This document shows, one piece after another, positions 20,328 through 31,502 of a stretch of 64,000 bases of DNA. The stretch is taken from contig JAKOON010000008.1 in assembly GCA_022577435.1 (NCBI GenBank), positions 13,257,001 through 13,321,000 of the forward strand. Reading direction: 5' to 3'. Numbering within the stretch: position 1 is the stretch's first letter; the number at the start of each line of letters is the position of its first letter. This stretch comes from Embiotoca jacksoni. Its lineage: Eukaryota > Chordata > Actinopteri > Embiotocidae. A program made the position numbers and the translations under genes. The notes under the pieces are model-generated. The model was not told the DNA's origin and searched no databases. It was given only the letters and a program-made list of their open reading frames with translations.

Positions 20328-22553
20328 CAATGTTTTTTAATTGCATTAACTACTAACAGTGTCTTGGGTTCATTTATACTGTGAGTGTTTAAATTAAAAC
20401 AATACTTTAGAGGTCAATCTCATCAGTAGCTCTTTGTTTATCCAAATAATTTACCATTACAATCATCTCATGAGATACATGAAGTAGATTCTGCAATATT
20501 AAATTCAATCTTTCCTCTTCCTAAATATTGAGCACAAACAATAGTTTTATTTTCTGTGTTTGAGAGAGACAAATGAAGTGTGTTAAAAGTGTCACTGTTC
20601 ATCAGGAGGCAGGCTCAGTGTTGAAAGAGCCATGAGTTATCTCTCCACCCTTGCATCCGCAGCTAACACATCACATTAGTCATAGCAGTTATGTTTCTTA
20701 CTCTACTCAGTCTTTGACCTCATACAACTGTAGTTGCTGTTAGTTTGGATTAGCCACTCATGAACAGAAGGCACAGCACAGAAGCATCAGGAATGAGCTA
20801 CAGTTTGAGCATTAATACGCTATACAAGGGCAGACCATTTACCATTCCCTGCACAGGTAGAGGTGAGATCCCCGAAGACGTTGCATAAGCTATTTGTGTG
20901 ACGCTCCTTGTCGACGGTAGAAAAGGTTCTACTTTGTTGTTCCCAGAAAACTGTGACTTGGAGCTCTGCGGTCCCTGGACTTATCAAGGATCCGAAGAGG
21001 AACTGTCTTTGCTTTAGTTTAAAAAAAGAAAAGAAAATAGACCTGGGTGAAATGTAACTTAATGGGAATAGAGGCTTAGAGGTTGGTTGGATGTTGCTGA
21101 TTGGGCTGGGCTGGGCTGGAAGTGTCTGACCTCCAGTGTTGCAATCAAGCGTCCTTCCCTTAGGCAGCAGAGGAAGGAAACCTTAGTGCGACATCTGGCT
21201 GTGTGCTTCGACCACCCAGGGCTTTAATAAACCCCCTCTGTCACAATCACTGGTCTGACTGATGGGAGGGTGAGGCCAACTGCCGCCCCACCATGCTTGC
21301 CATCATCTAGGGGCCCCTATGGTCAGGTCTGACGGCTCCTCCCATGTGTAAGGTGCACAGCAGACTGTCGTTCTCACATAGGCTCTGTATTTTTTTTTTT
21401 TAAGTAACTGTCGTGGTTTTAAGCTATCTGAAAAAGTTTAATAATCTATAAAGCTTTTGTGCCTGTACTGGCATTCAATTCAATAGAAAGGAGGTTAGGT
21501 TCATTTGTTTTTTGAAACACAGTTTCAATAGTCTTCATCAAATACTATATAAAAGAAAAAATAAAGATGAAGGCTAAAGTGACAGCCAGCCTTAGAACAA
21601 GTCTGAAAAACCTTATTGAATAAAAGAAAAGTTACAAATCTTGGTGAGACTTCAGAAACAGACATTTTTGTAGTTTTCGAAACAAAACAAACGTCCCTGA
21701 CAACCAGCTGGAGCATTAAGGCTCTCTGGGTCACTAATGCAATTGATGTTGACAAGGTTCTTGTAGAAGTCCCACCCAGTGCAGTCAATATTTAATTACA
21801 ATTGCCTTAAATGCTGTTATTTATATAGTTGCTAACATGCACGAGTAGATGTTTGTTCCCCTTTTTTGTGAACTCTCATGAAAATCCTGCTTTGGCTTTA
21901 ATGTGCAGTGTGCATTGACTATGAAACCTATTTGCATCAACACTTCCAAAATTAGATTTGTGCGAGGAGTCTCCATGTCTAACATGGTGTAATTTGGTTG
22001 TAACTAAAATGGTATATTTTTAGTTTTAACATCATTTTGTAAGCATAAATTTGTAATTATATATATTTTTTTTAAATCAGCATACAATACCATAGAATTG
22101 CAGAGAAGCTCCTTTTGTACTTCAAATATACAGTAGTTTATTCTCTGTATTCAGCTGTTTAAAAACTCAAATGTTTGCGACAAGTTAATTTTCTGCATAT
22201 TAAACAAGACTGCCGGAAACTTCTGTGCTGGGAGGACAGAAGAAAGTGCTGAGGAGACATCTTTTAAAGAAGAGTTTGGATCTCAGGAAGGAGGAAAAAA
22301 GAAAAGTGACAGCCAATCTATTTTAGCCCAAGTCTGTTATTCTGTCTGCTATTGAGTAACCAGCATCTGCTCCTCAGGAGACAGCGCCATCAGCCAAGCA
22401 CTTCTTCATCATGCAAAACCACATCAGGGTTTCCTGACAGTGAATAAGTCGAATATTTGAGGAGACGTTGCACTTTATTGTGATTCTTTGTATTCAGCTT
22501 AATTTTAGCGACGAGTCCCATTTTGTGGATTTCTGACAAATTTATACAAAATG

Positions 22554-22586
<33 letters not shown>

Positions 22587-25500
22587 TCTATTCAGCTGTT
22601 TGTGATCTCTTGCAGAGATTATTTGTTGTATTTTTGTTGTAAAGTAAGAATAATTTACTTGATCATTTTTTGACATGGAAATAATCAAAGCAGGTAACTG
22701 ATGTAATTTTGCCAATAGACAGAAATGAAGACAGTTACTTCCCTTGTCTGTCCCTACTGTCTGAGCTCCGGTCTACCACAAACTCTGTTTGAGCCAAGTC
22801 AACTTTTTTCTCACATGACAACTTGGAGTAGTTAAAAGAAAAATTACCACTCTTCAACATTCTGCCTTACTTTTTTAGAAATAATAAAAGTCTATAAAAA
22901 TTACCACACCGATTCTGGTACTTTTCACTATCATTGAGAGTAACCTGCAGTTTCAACAGTTAAACAAAACAGAACATTATCCAAGTTTCAGCAACTTATT
23001 TGAAACACGGTGTTTGGGCATCATTCCAGGAGTTTCAGTTCAAGGTGTCTTTTCTCATATCCTGTAATCTGTAATCCATTTTTAGCTTTGCCACCGTTAT
23101 ACCACTCCACTATAGGAAAGCTCATTTTGTGATTTGATGAGCAACAGTATATAGTTATTCTCGATTCAAAACAAATATGAATAGGTTTTGTACCGCACAC
23201 CACAGAAAAATGTGTTCTGTACAGTTGTGTAGACATTGAAATCAGTAATATTATAAATTCTTGTGTTTTATTTTGTTCTTTTTTTTTTCTTGCCAGATTA
23301 CAGCATTTTAAAGAGTGCATCAGCTTCATCCATGAATGCCGTTTGAATGGTGGATCCTGTCTAGTTCACTGGTAAGTTTTTATGTTTAAAAGGTCTAAAA
23401 AGGTCCCTCTCAGAAGCTGGGAGCATAAAGTTATATTTACAAGTGACATAAGATTTACGCTGTACAGTACCTGCAAGTGCAGTTTGTGAACCTCTAAATA
23501 CTCGCTCCATTCATTTACCTATTACCAGCAGATATTAAGCACCCAGCTGCTTTGTGACAGTAACCTAACTGACCAAATGTCCTTTGTGTTGCTGTAGCCT
23601 TGCAGGAGTGTCCCGCAGCACTACCATGGTGGTGGCCTACCTGATGACTGTCACCCACTACAACTGGGAGGAGTGTCTGACTGCGGTCAAGGCTGTTCGC
23701 TCCTTTGTCGGCCCAAACTATGGCTTCCAGCAGCAGCTGCAGGAGTACCAGACGACACAAGTGTCAGAGGTAACACCTGAACACCGGAACACACTAAAAA
23801 GATGAATGCAAAAACACACTCCACCGACTGAAAGCATCCAAACCCCTCTGCCTGTTTGAATGTTGCACCTTGAGTCGAAAAGGGATTTTGAGTTTAAATG
23901 TTTTCGTGATTAAAAACTGCATTTTTATTTTTTTTTAGCACTCAGAGTTTTAGCACTCTGTAAATTCTTTTGCACTATTGCTTGTGATTCAAAGCTCCAT
24001 GCACAGGCACTCACAGGATATGACGCACACAAACATCACACTGCACATGTAGCCTGTGGTTAACCCATCAACTGTTAATGGAGACCATCTCATGCAAGCT
24101 TATTGTAATGTTTTTGTAATTTTCTATTGTACATTTGTTATTCCTGCAAGTGGCTAATAAACATCCATGGTCTGTTACATAGTAAACCATCCACTTTGCA
24201 GCTTTAAGTTGGAATAGCTGAGATCCTCAGACAGAGCCAGAATCTAAACTGCAACACAGTTCATCCACTAAATATGCTCATCTTGCTTTTTGTACATAAC
24301 TAAACAAATCCTGCAACAACAAAAAAAATCAGTCTCACATCAGCTTCAGAGACCTTTGTGCAAAATAAAAAAAAAAAGTTGTGCATTAATAATTCAATCT
24401 GTAAAATATAACATTTAATTTTTTTGTACGATTATATTAATGCATGTTAATGTTATAAAAATCTCATAATTCCTCTCAATTATTAATTCTACAACTCGGA
24501 GCAAGTGATTCTTATCCTCTGTTGTACGTCAATGAAGATTGTATATCGAGGTGTTTTTTTTGTGCAAACAGCCTCACAGCTTTGTGTAGATGTGTTATTT
24601 TTTTAGTTTAGTTTTATAGTATCTCCTTTGTGGTCTCAAATTCTTGGAGACAAAAAACATCCTATAATGCTCATAGTTTTGACTTGTCCACTTTCCCTTT
24701 AAAGAATATCGCCCTTATAAAAAAAAAAAACATAACTCAAAACTCCTAGTTTTATGTCCAGTCTGGTCTGGAACATTCTTTCCATGTAGAGAAAATATCA
24801 ACCTGAAAATATATCACATTTTGCATCATATAAGTTAGTTAGTATAGTTAGTGAAAGCACCTCACTGTGAGTCCATTACAATCACATAAACCCAGCAGAG
24901 TAGTAGTTGAGTAAAGAAAGGGAACTGCAGGGGGTTTGCTGGGATTGCATTAGCTTGGTACTGTTCATCACGTGTTTAGCGTTACTGTCAGCACCTTGCA
25001 ACATAACATGACTGAAAAAGTTGCTCATTGTTTGTAGACCTTACACTGATTTCGAGGATTTAAGGGGAAATGGGTTTCTGTATTTGTGATTTTCCCACAT
25101 TAGTCTCAGATAGAAAGTGAAGACAGCAACATAGTGTTGTCTCCAACCACTGCAGCACAGTAATAAAAGGCATGTGAAATATACTTCGATGTACATAGTA
25201 TGCAGGTGAAACTGTCTTCAGCAAATTTAGCAAAAGAAGAAACTTTGTCGTATCAACTTTGTACTCCGTAGACATTCTTAATGTTTAGAGGAAAGACTGA
25301 TAAGGACTATCTATGAATTAGTATGGGCTATCACTGGGCTGTTGGGACAAGGTCTGAGACAATAGACCTTTTTCCTGTAGACATTTTGACTTGTCATTGT
25401 AGGAAAAGCTCAGGTGTATTAATGATGGCTGCATTCTACTTAAGGAAGGTCCTGCTTTTGTGCATGTTGGCTGACTGTCATGGTTTACTGGGACACTTCA

Positions 25501-27572
25501 CCCCATCAACAATACGCCTGTGTTTCCCCCTGCAATGACAAACCAAAATATCTGCTGTGAAAAAAGTCTATTTGAGAGAGGATGTTATATTAATGTTAAA
25601 AATATAATCCAATGCTTTATGTTGCATGCTTTATCCTCAATCTTTCATAACTGTGTTAAATGTATTGCATTGCACTTAAGATGATTTGGTTGTGGCCAGT
25701 ATGTTGAATCTAAAAGGTTCTTATATTTCCGACTACCTTCATCTGAAACAATTAGGTTATGTGCTTCAGTCTTATCACTTTATTTATTACTGCACACTCC
25801 ACACATGAACCTTTTGGCTTTACATTACATGAACAAATTCCACTTTGGGGGAGCTTTATCTGATTGTAATGCCCTTTCTTCATGATTTGATAAGAGTTTT
25901 ACTTTCATTCTGTCTACACCGTCTAACTTGTGAAGCACCGTGAAGGACTTTGTGGTTTCTGACAGGATTAATATTGTTTTTCAAAATGACACCACGACAG
26001 TTGACAGCAGGTGTCATGTAAGGGTTTTCAGGATGAATATAAAAATACAAATTTTTAGTAAGATTCATGTAACGACTTTCACTTCACTGTATTTCATAAA
26101 CAGTAATGGTATTGGCACACAATTACAAGATAATTCCTGGACATAATTTCAGATATTGCAATTCCTAGCTTTTTTGACCTTCTGATGTTGTTAAATTAAT
26201 TCTAAAAATCTTTACCGGGAAAAAAAAAAGGCAGCAGCATGTAACCTAATCTGACTCTGCTGTACATTTTCATTGACAATAAATATCAAGATAATATGTA
26301 TGAATTACTATCTTCACACACAAATTATATCACGGTGTGTCTCTGAAAAGCCATTACTGTCCACTACCATCAGCTCAAGAGCTGCAAGTAGTCTTCATAC
26401 TGCAGTGATCAAACCAGGGAACAACTCACTTTGTGATATCTTTGGAGTATTGACAAACTAACCAGGCTTCAGTTTCAGGGAAGGAGTTTTTAATCCCCTC
26501 AAGCCCTCATTGTTTTTCTCTACAATGGAAATAATAGAAAATGCACTGTGGGTCAAAAGAGCAAAAACAACGCACATCAAATGCTTCAATACACAACACT
26601 TTCAACAAAAAAATACCTGCTTTCATATATATTTTGTAAATGTGTGTGTCAGAGTGCACATGAAGCAGTAAATAAATATTTTGTGTTTCCTTCACACTAT
26701 CGAAGGTTTTGGACATTTTCCTAAATATTAGCCAAGTTCTTTTTAAATCACGCTTTCTGGTACAAACAGACCCAAGACATCAAGCACAGATTACATCCTT
26801 TAACAATTAAATGGAGACAAACAGCTTCAATATTTATGACCAAAAAGCTGCACATACTAAACATAAATAAAGAAAAAGAACAAATGAATATATATATTTT
26901 TTTAGAAACAAAGAAATACAAGTGCTTCACCTCTGACTTTTTGTAAATGTACCTTTTTTTGTTGTTGCTATAATTGCACAAATCATATCCTTTAATAGTA
27001 TCCTTTATTAGATAGATTATTATTTCTCATCACACTTGCTTGTCAGGCTTGATATGTAATCAGAACTTCCTTAGAGTCCACCTGCTGCACATTGTAAATT
27101 GGACATGACTCACTGTTTGAAGACACTGCACTGTCTGGATAAGGTACCACATTTCAAAAAGATCTATTGAATTTATTTTGTTTATCTGTGGAATGTTGTT
27201 GCTTATATTTTACAGGAAAAAAAAAAAAAAAAAAGACAACATTGAATTTAGCTGTCAAAGTGACTATATATGCACTACGGGCATTAAAGGTGTAGCCAGA
27301 ATTGTATTAAACACTGTATATAATTTGACCTTAATACAATGATATTTAATCAGGATTTTTGTCTCGCCTCTTGTCCCCAGTACCGAGCTTGGTTACAGTC
27401 CAGTTCCCGTCCCAGTCCATTTAATGACCAGGAGCAGGTGGCGGCCCTGCTCAGCCAGTACACAGAGCAACAGGCGAGCCAGAGGAGGGGAGCAGACCAG
27501 CGCTGGATAAATCGGGGAATCGGTGTCAGCGGTCCGCCGTCCAACACGGATAATCCTGAAGGCAGCAGCTGA
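16728..27572 (+). CDS. dusp22: DUSP22-like atypical dual-specificity phosphatase, 7 exons, 208 aa
   Basis: Coding exons are 16728-16748, 18735-18768, 19551-19633, 20210-20259, 23297-23371, 23598-23769 and 27381-27572. Phases agree and the total is 627 bp, giving 208 aa. The N-terminus MGNGMNK carries the Gly-2 myristoylation context shared by DUSP22 and DUSP15, implying membrane attachment. The catalytic set is complete: Asp57 in AADASSQN, and Cys88 and Arg94 in HCLAGVSRS, numbered exactly as in human DUSP22. LSKNGITHILSV, HFKECISFIHECRL and GFQQQLQEY also fit DUSP22. The C-terminal tail beyond about residue 146 differs from human DUSP22 and in part (SPFNDQEQVAALL) recalls DUSP15. Family substrates are JNK/ERK-pathway and Src-type kinase targets. 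It sits between COX4I1 and IRF8, whereas human DUSP22 sits beside IRF4, so it may be a separate paralogue. The subfamily is sure; the exact orthologue is not. Confidence 0.9.
17148..17182. repeat. Poly(A) tract in phosphatase intron 1
   Basis: About 35 consecutive A. The sequence just upstream has no recognised retroelement. Confidence 0.9.
17725..17905 (+). repeat. Dispersed fish repeat fragment in phosphatase intron 1
   Basis: The stretch GAAGTGCCCAGAAGCAAGGCACTTCATCC resembles the 'AAGTGCCCTTGAGCAAGGCACTTAACCC' core seen in very many fish interspersed repeats. The flanking CTGACTGTGAACAGGAAG part also fits. It is short and degraded; the class is not determined. Confidence 0.5.
20269..20326. 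repeat. (CA)n next to the exon 4 donor of the phosphatase gene
   Basis: Twenty-nine CA units starting 9 bp after the exon 4/intron 4 boundary (donor GTGAGT at 20260). Confidence 0.95.
20860..21380. other. Intron 4 stretch of higher GC, nothing identified
   Basis: This part of the 3-kb fourth intron of the phosphatase gene is GC-richer than its flanks and has a short (GGGCT)n run near 21103-21118. No coding frame, transposon end or RNA gene was recognised in it. Confidence 0.3.
22556..22585. repeat. Poly(T) tract in phosphatase intron 4
   Basis: About 29 consecutive T on plus. It could be a retroelement tail in minus orientation, but no body was recognised. Confidence 0.85.
24157..24162 (+). 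terminator. Candidate intronic poly(A) signal of the phosphatase gene
   Basis: If exon 6 is not spliced at 23769 the frame continues for 11 codons (VTPEHRNTLKR) to a stop at 23803-23805. AATAAA follows about 350 bp on, after T-rich sequence. This would give a 156-aa short isoform keeping the whole catalytic domain. It is supported by layout only. Confidence 0.4.
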
Positions 27573-30500
27573 AACGTGTGCCTCTGGTCGTGCCAAAGTT
27601 GGTCTGGAAATGGCAGTACCTACTATTCTGTACTCATTTCCAAATCAACCCAACGCTGTGTCAACTCTAAAAGCAGAGGATGACACACAGTAAAGGCCCA
27701 CTTACAAGTCAAGCATTTTACTTTATTTGCATCTGTCTCATCATTTTTAACCATGGAGGTTGATTGCTTCAGACTCTTATCCACTACCATTACCTGCCAC
27801 ACTCCCCTAACTGAGTACAGCCATAACAGGGTTAATGGTGCTCACAGAGGCCTTACTCTAAACACCTCAGCACCTGAGCCATGATGAGTCCCCTGCATTT
27901 CCACGTGGAGTCTTTACACCTGCCATGTTTCAGCTCGGTAGCCTTAAAGACAAGACTGATTAATGTCGTCTTAAATGAACATTTTGCCTGTAATTATGTG
28001 GATATTCACTCCGGCAGTCTTGTTCCCATTCTCCACAGTAAACTGCAGCTGGTGAAGTTAGGATACTGCCTGGTCTCGCAGCACATGTACATGTTGTCAT
28101 GTACATCGTACAGACAGCACGCGCTATTGCGAGCCTATCAAATCTAGAAACAATATTGACACTTAGGAATGGACATGGGGTCGTTATCCGATATGCTAGC
28201 CACTCACAGATGTTCTGAAAACAATAAATGTCGCACATCACTGCCCATGGAGTGCACAGCATTTACATACATGTTGTTGATTCTGTTCTTTGGTAACACT
28301 TTACTTGAAGGAGTGTGCATAAGACAGACAATGACTGTGTCATGTCATGCACAGTATACATAGTTATACGTCTTAATGTTGGTGGGTAGCTGCAGGGAAA
28401 ACAGGTGGATTGGCTCTGTTAGTTCCCTGCAACTCTTTCTTTATTGTCCCAGCTAAGAAAATTGTAGAGAAGTTATTAATTATTAGCAGAGAGGTTGAAG
28501 TGAAAACAGTCAAACCCTCCGCAATTTATTGATCAGATAAGCCAGAAGGTGACATTTGTAAGTAGGCTTCCCCAGTTGCCAAGAGAGATATAAGAGATCG
28601 TACCTTGGACATTTAAAAACAAAACGCCATGATTGACACATAAAAGTAGGTGTCAGATTTAGCTAAATGTTCCTTTAAGTAAAACAGCAGCTTCAGATTG
28701 GAAACTATGGCTGAGTTTAAATTACAACTACACATGAAGGATCTCTGCAGTCCAAATACTAAAGTTGTCCTGATTTTACTGAAGCTCTGATTTTTTTTAT
28801 TGTGACAAAGCAGATTTTTGGGGAATTTCTGTTATAAATTTTAGGGTACACTTAATTGTTGTAATTGTGTATTTATGTTTTTTCTTGTTTGTTTTTTATA
28901 ATAAAATGCAGTGATTGACAAAAAGATGGAATTGCTAATAAATCTGTACTATCAACACCATGGTGTGTTTATGTAAAAAGCAAATACACACTTAGCTGTA
29001 TAACTGAAGTTAAAACATGTAAATTCTAAAATGGTTAAAGATTTCATAAGAATATGAATTAGTATTATTAATAAGGGAGGCTGTGGCTCAGACAAGATCC
29101 ACAAACAATATCCACGTAAAACATGATTCTGCTGTAGGCCTAACCTAAAATTTTACAATTCAGATTTTCTAAAACTTGAAACATCTGCCAATCTCTCCCT
29201 CATGATTGTGATTCTACATCAGTGCCATTGGTAAAAACAATAATTCTGTGCTAAAGGGGGCAAATGACATACTAATGAAACTTATCACAAATGCTTCCTC
29301 AAAGTTTTCACTCTACTATGAGCAAAAACAAAACAACCAACAGCATGCCCTCAAGAAACCTTCCAGGAAATGTATCAGGTTTCCTGAGAATACATTTCTG
29401 TGGGGAGGCAAGTGGAGCAGCACTGATGCACAACTGTTCGTGTATCTGCAGTGTCTGTAACCTAAATGACAACAACCTTAAATAGAAATTCTGTTCATTT
29501 ATCCACGTGTATTTGACTTTTTGACCGTTATGGCTGAAAAGACAGCTAGTGAACAGGCTTTCTTATGTTTGACATGTTTAGCTGTGGTCATTCCTGCCAG
29601 GGCATCCAGAGAAGTGATCTTTACTCTGTAATCACAAACCTTCAGACAAACTGTAAATTTCGCAAAAGGTAAGACTGGAATTCTGTTGAATGGTATAGTC
29701 CTGAAAATAATCGGCCAATTCAACTGAACTGAATTTGATTGGTTGGTATTTTTGTGTCATCCTAATGACGCTTGTTTTGTTTTTTTACGCAAATTATGTA
29801 ATAATGGAAATTCTCTCACATTCATATCGACAATACCACCAATCAATTAATTTGCTGATTATCTTCTTTAATCGATCAATTCTGGTTTATTAAATGTAAA
29901 AAAAAAAAAAAAAAAGTTGCAATTTCACAAAATCCATGCTGAAGTCTTAAAATAATAATTTCAATTTCAATTCTCACATCTAAAAAGCTGCAGCATGGCA
30001 TGTTTGGTAATATTTGCTTAAAAACTAAACCAATTATTCCGTTTTCAAAAAGGCTGATAATTACATTTTATAAGTCTTTAAGTTAAATCAGTTTCTCTTT
30101 CAGCTATACATCAGTTCAACAAGAATCGAACAGGAATGCTATGATTTTATAGAAAGGAGTAAATTAGGCAACTTGCTCAGTACATATAAGATGTTTATGA
30201 CATTAACGGAATAATTGGTCCGTGAGCCTTCTGCAACACATATAGGACAGGTCACTTTGTGTTCCCTGGTTATGCTCCCGCCATCCTATTTTACATACTT
30301 TTGATATCTCTCAGGTGACTTTGTCAAATGCAACCATCCTGCTTAATCACCAACGCGGACGATGTGTTGCAGTACCTGTCTAACATATTTTTGAGGTTTC
30401 TCTTTAGGGATGAGTGGGCGCTCAACGCTGACATGTCAGTGGACATTTTGCATTGGTGTGGAGCGCAGAAATCCCCCACAGCACAAGGTAACTTGTGATT

Positions 30501-30639
30501 TACGGGTTTGTTCAGTGCTCCACGTACGCGTAGCTTTTCGCGTGGGTAGCCTCTTTACAACCTTCGTCTGTGTCAGGCCATTTCTTGTAAATGCCCAGAG
30601 TTTAGAGAACACCTCTTCCTGAATGGGCCGTCTCAATAC
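27573..30639. other. Phosphatase 3' UTR and IRF8 upstream region
   Basis: After the phosphatase stop, plus-strand AATAAA signals occur at 28223-28228 and near 28900; either could end the transcript. The rest is AT-rich with a poly(A) run at about 29898-29915. No coding frame is supported. Confidence 0.45.
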
Positions 30640-30818
30640 TCTCATTGGTCAGAGCGAGGCAGCGTTGTCAAATCCTGCCGCAGCTATTTCATTCATCACA
30701 CGGAACACAATAAACTTTATAGGCGTGTGTTGGGGACAACTCACTTGATTAAATTTGACAGTGAGCCATCTATCAGCATCTCACACACACGCCCAGGAGC
30801 TCAGCTGCTTATCAAACC
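30640..30818 (+). promoter_or_regulatory. irf8: IRF8 promoter and non-coding first exon
   Basis: An inverted CCAAT box (ATTGG, 30644-30648) and a TATA-like TTTATA (30716-30721) precede an exon-like stretch ending in the strong donor GTAAGT at 30819. The matching acceptor is TTTAG at 30952-30956, 41 bp before the IRF8 start codon. A non-coding first exon is also the structure of mammalian IRF8. The transcription start would be near 30745 (inference). Confidence 0.55.
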
Positions 30819-30997
30819 GTAAGTTGTTTTCTTTTTACTTTTGATTTCCACTCGAAAGGATGAAAGTTGTAGGATATGGCTTATAAACTTTTATTCCAGG
30901 CGAAAACAAAGACTAATATTTTATTTACAAACATCAATTATGTCATTTCAATTTAGGTGCGAGAAAACAACCCAAAAAGAAAGTTTGCTCTACCGAG

Positions 30998-31462
30998 ATG
31001 TCAAACTCGGGAGGTCGGAGACTGAAGCAGTGGCTGGTGGAGCAGATCCAGAGTGCGCAGTACTCCGGACTTCAGTGGGAGGATGAAAGTCGCACGATGT
31101 TCCGAATTCCATGGAAACACGCCGGAAAACAGGATTACAACCAGGAAATAGACGCATCCATTTTTAAGGTTTGAAAGCACTCTCGTGTAGTCCCATGGAC
31201 AGATTCCTGTGAAACAGGTTTGGTTTTTCGCAGCGCTGCGTAATAACAAAACTTAATGAGAAATCTCGGTGATATCTTGAGCGCTTCTGTTTTCCAAGTC
31301 TGACTTTTGTGGCCTAATGCACATTATCATTATCATTTAGACAATCAAAGGTCACCGTTGTCGCTTGTTTTTAGCAATAACAACTGTCAACTTCAACTTG
31401 AACAAAGTTAGAGACAAAAAACGAACTGCAATGCAATGTAGTAAAAGTTATTTGTAAATGTT

Positions 31463-31502
<40 letters not shown>

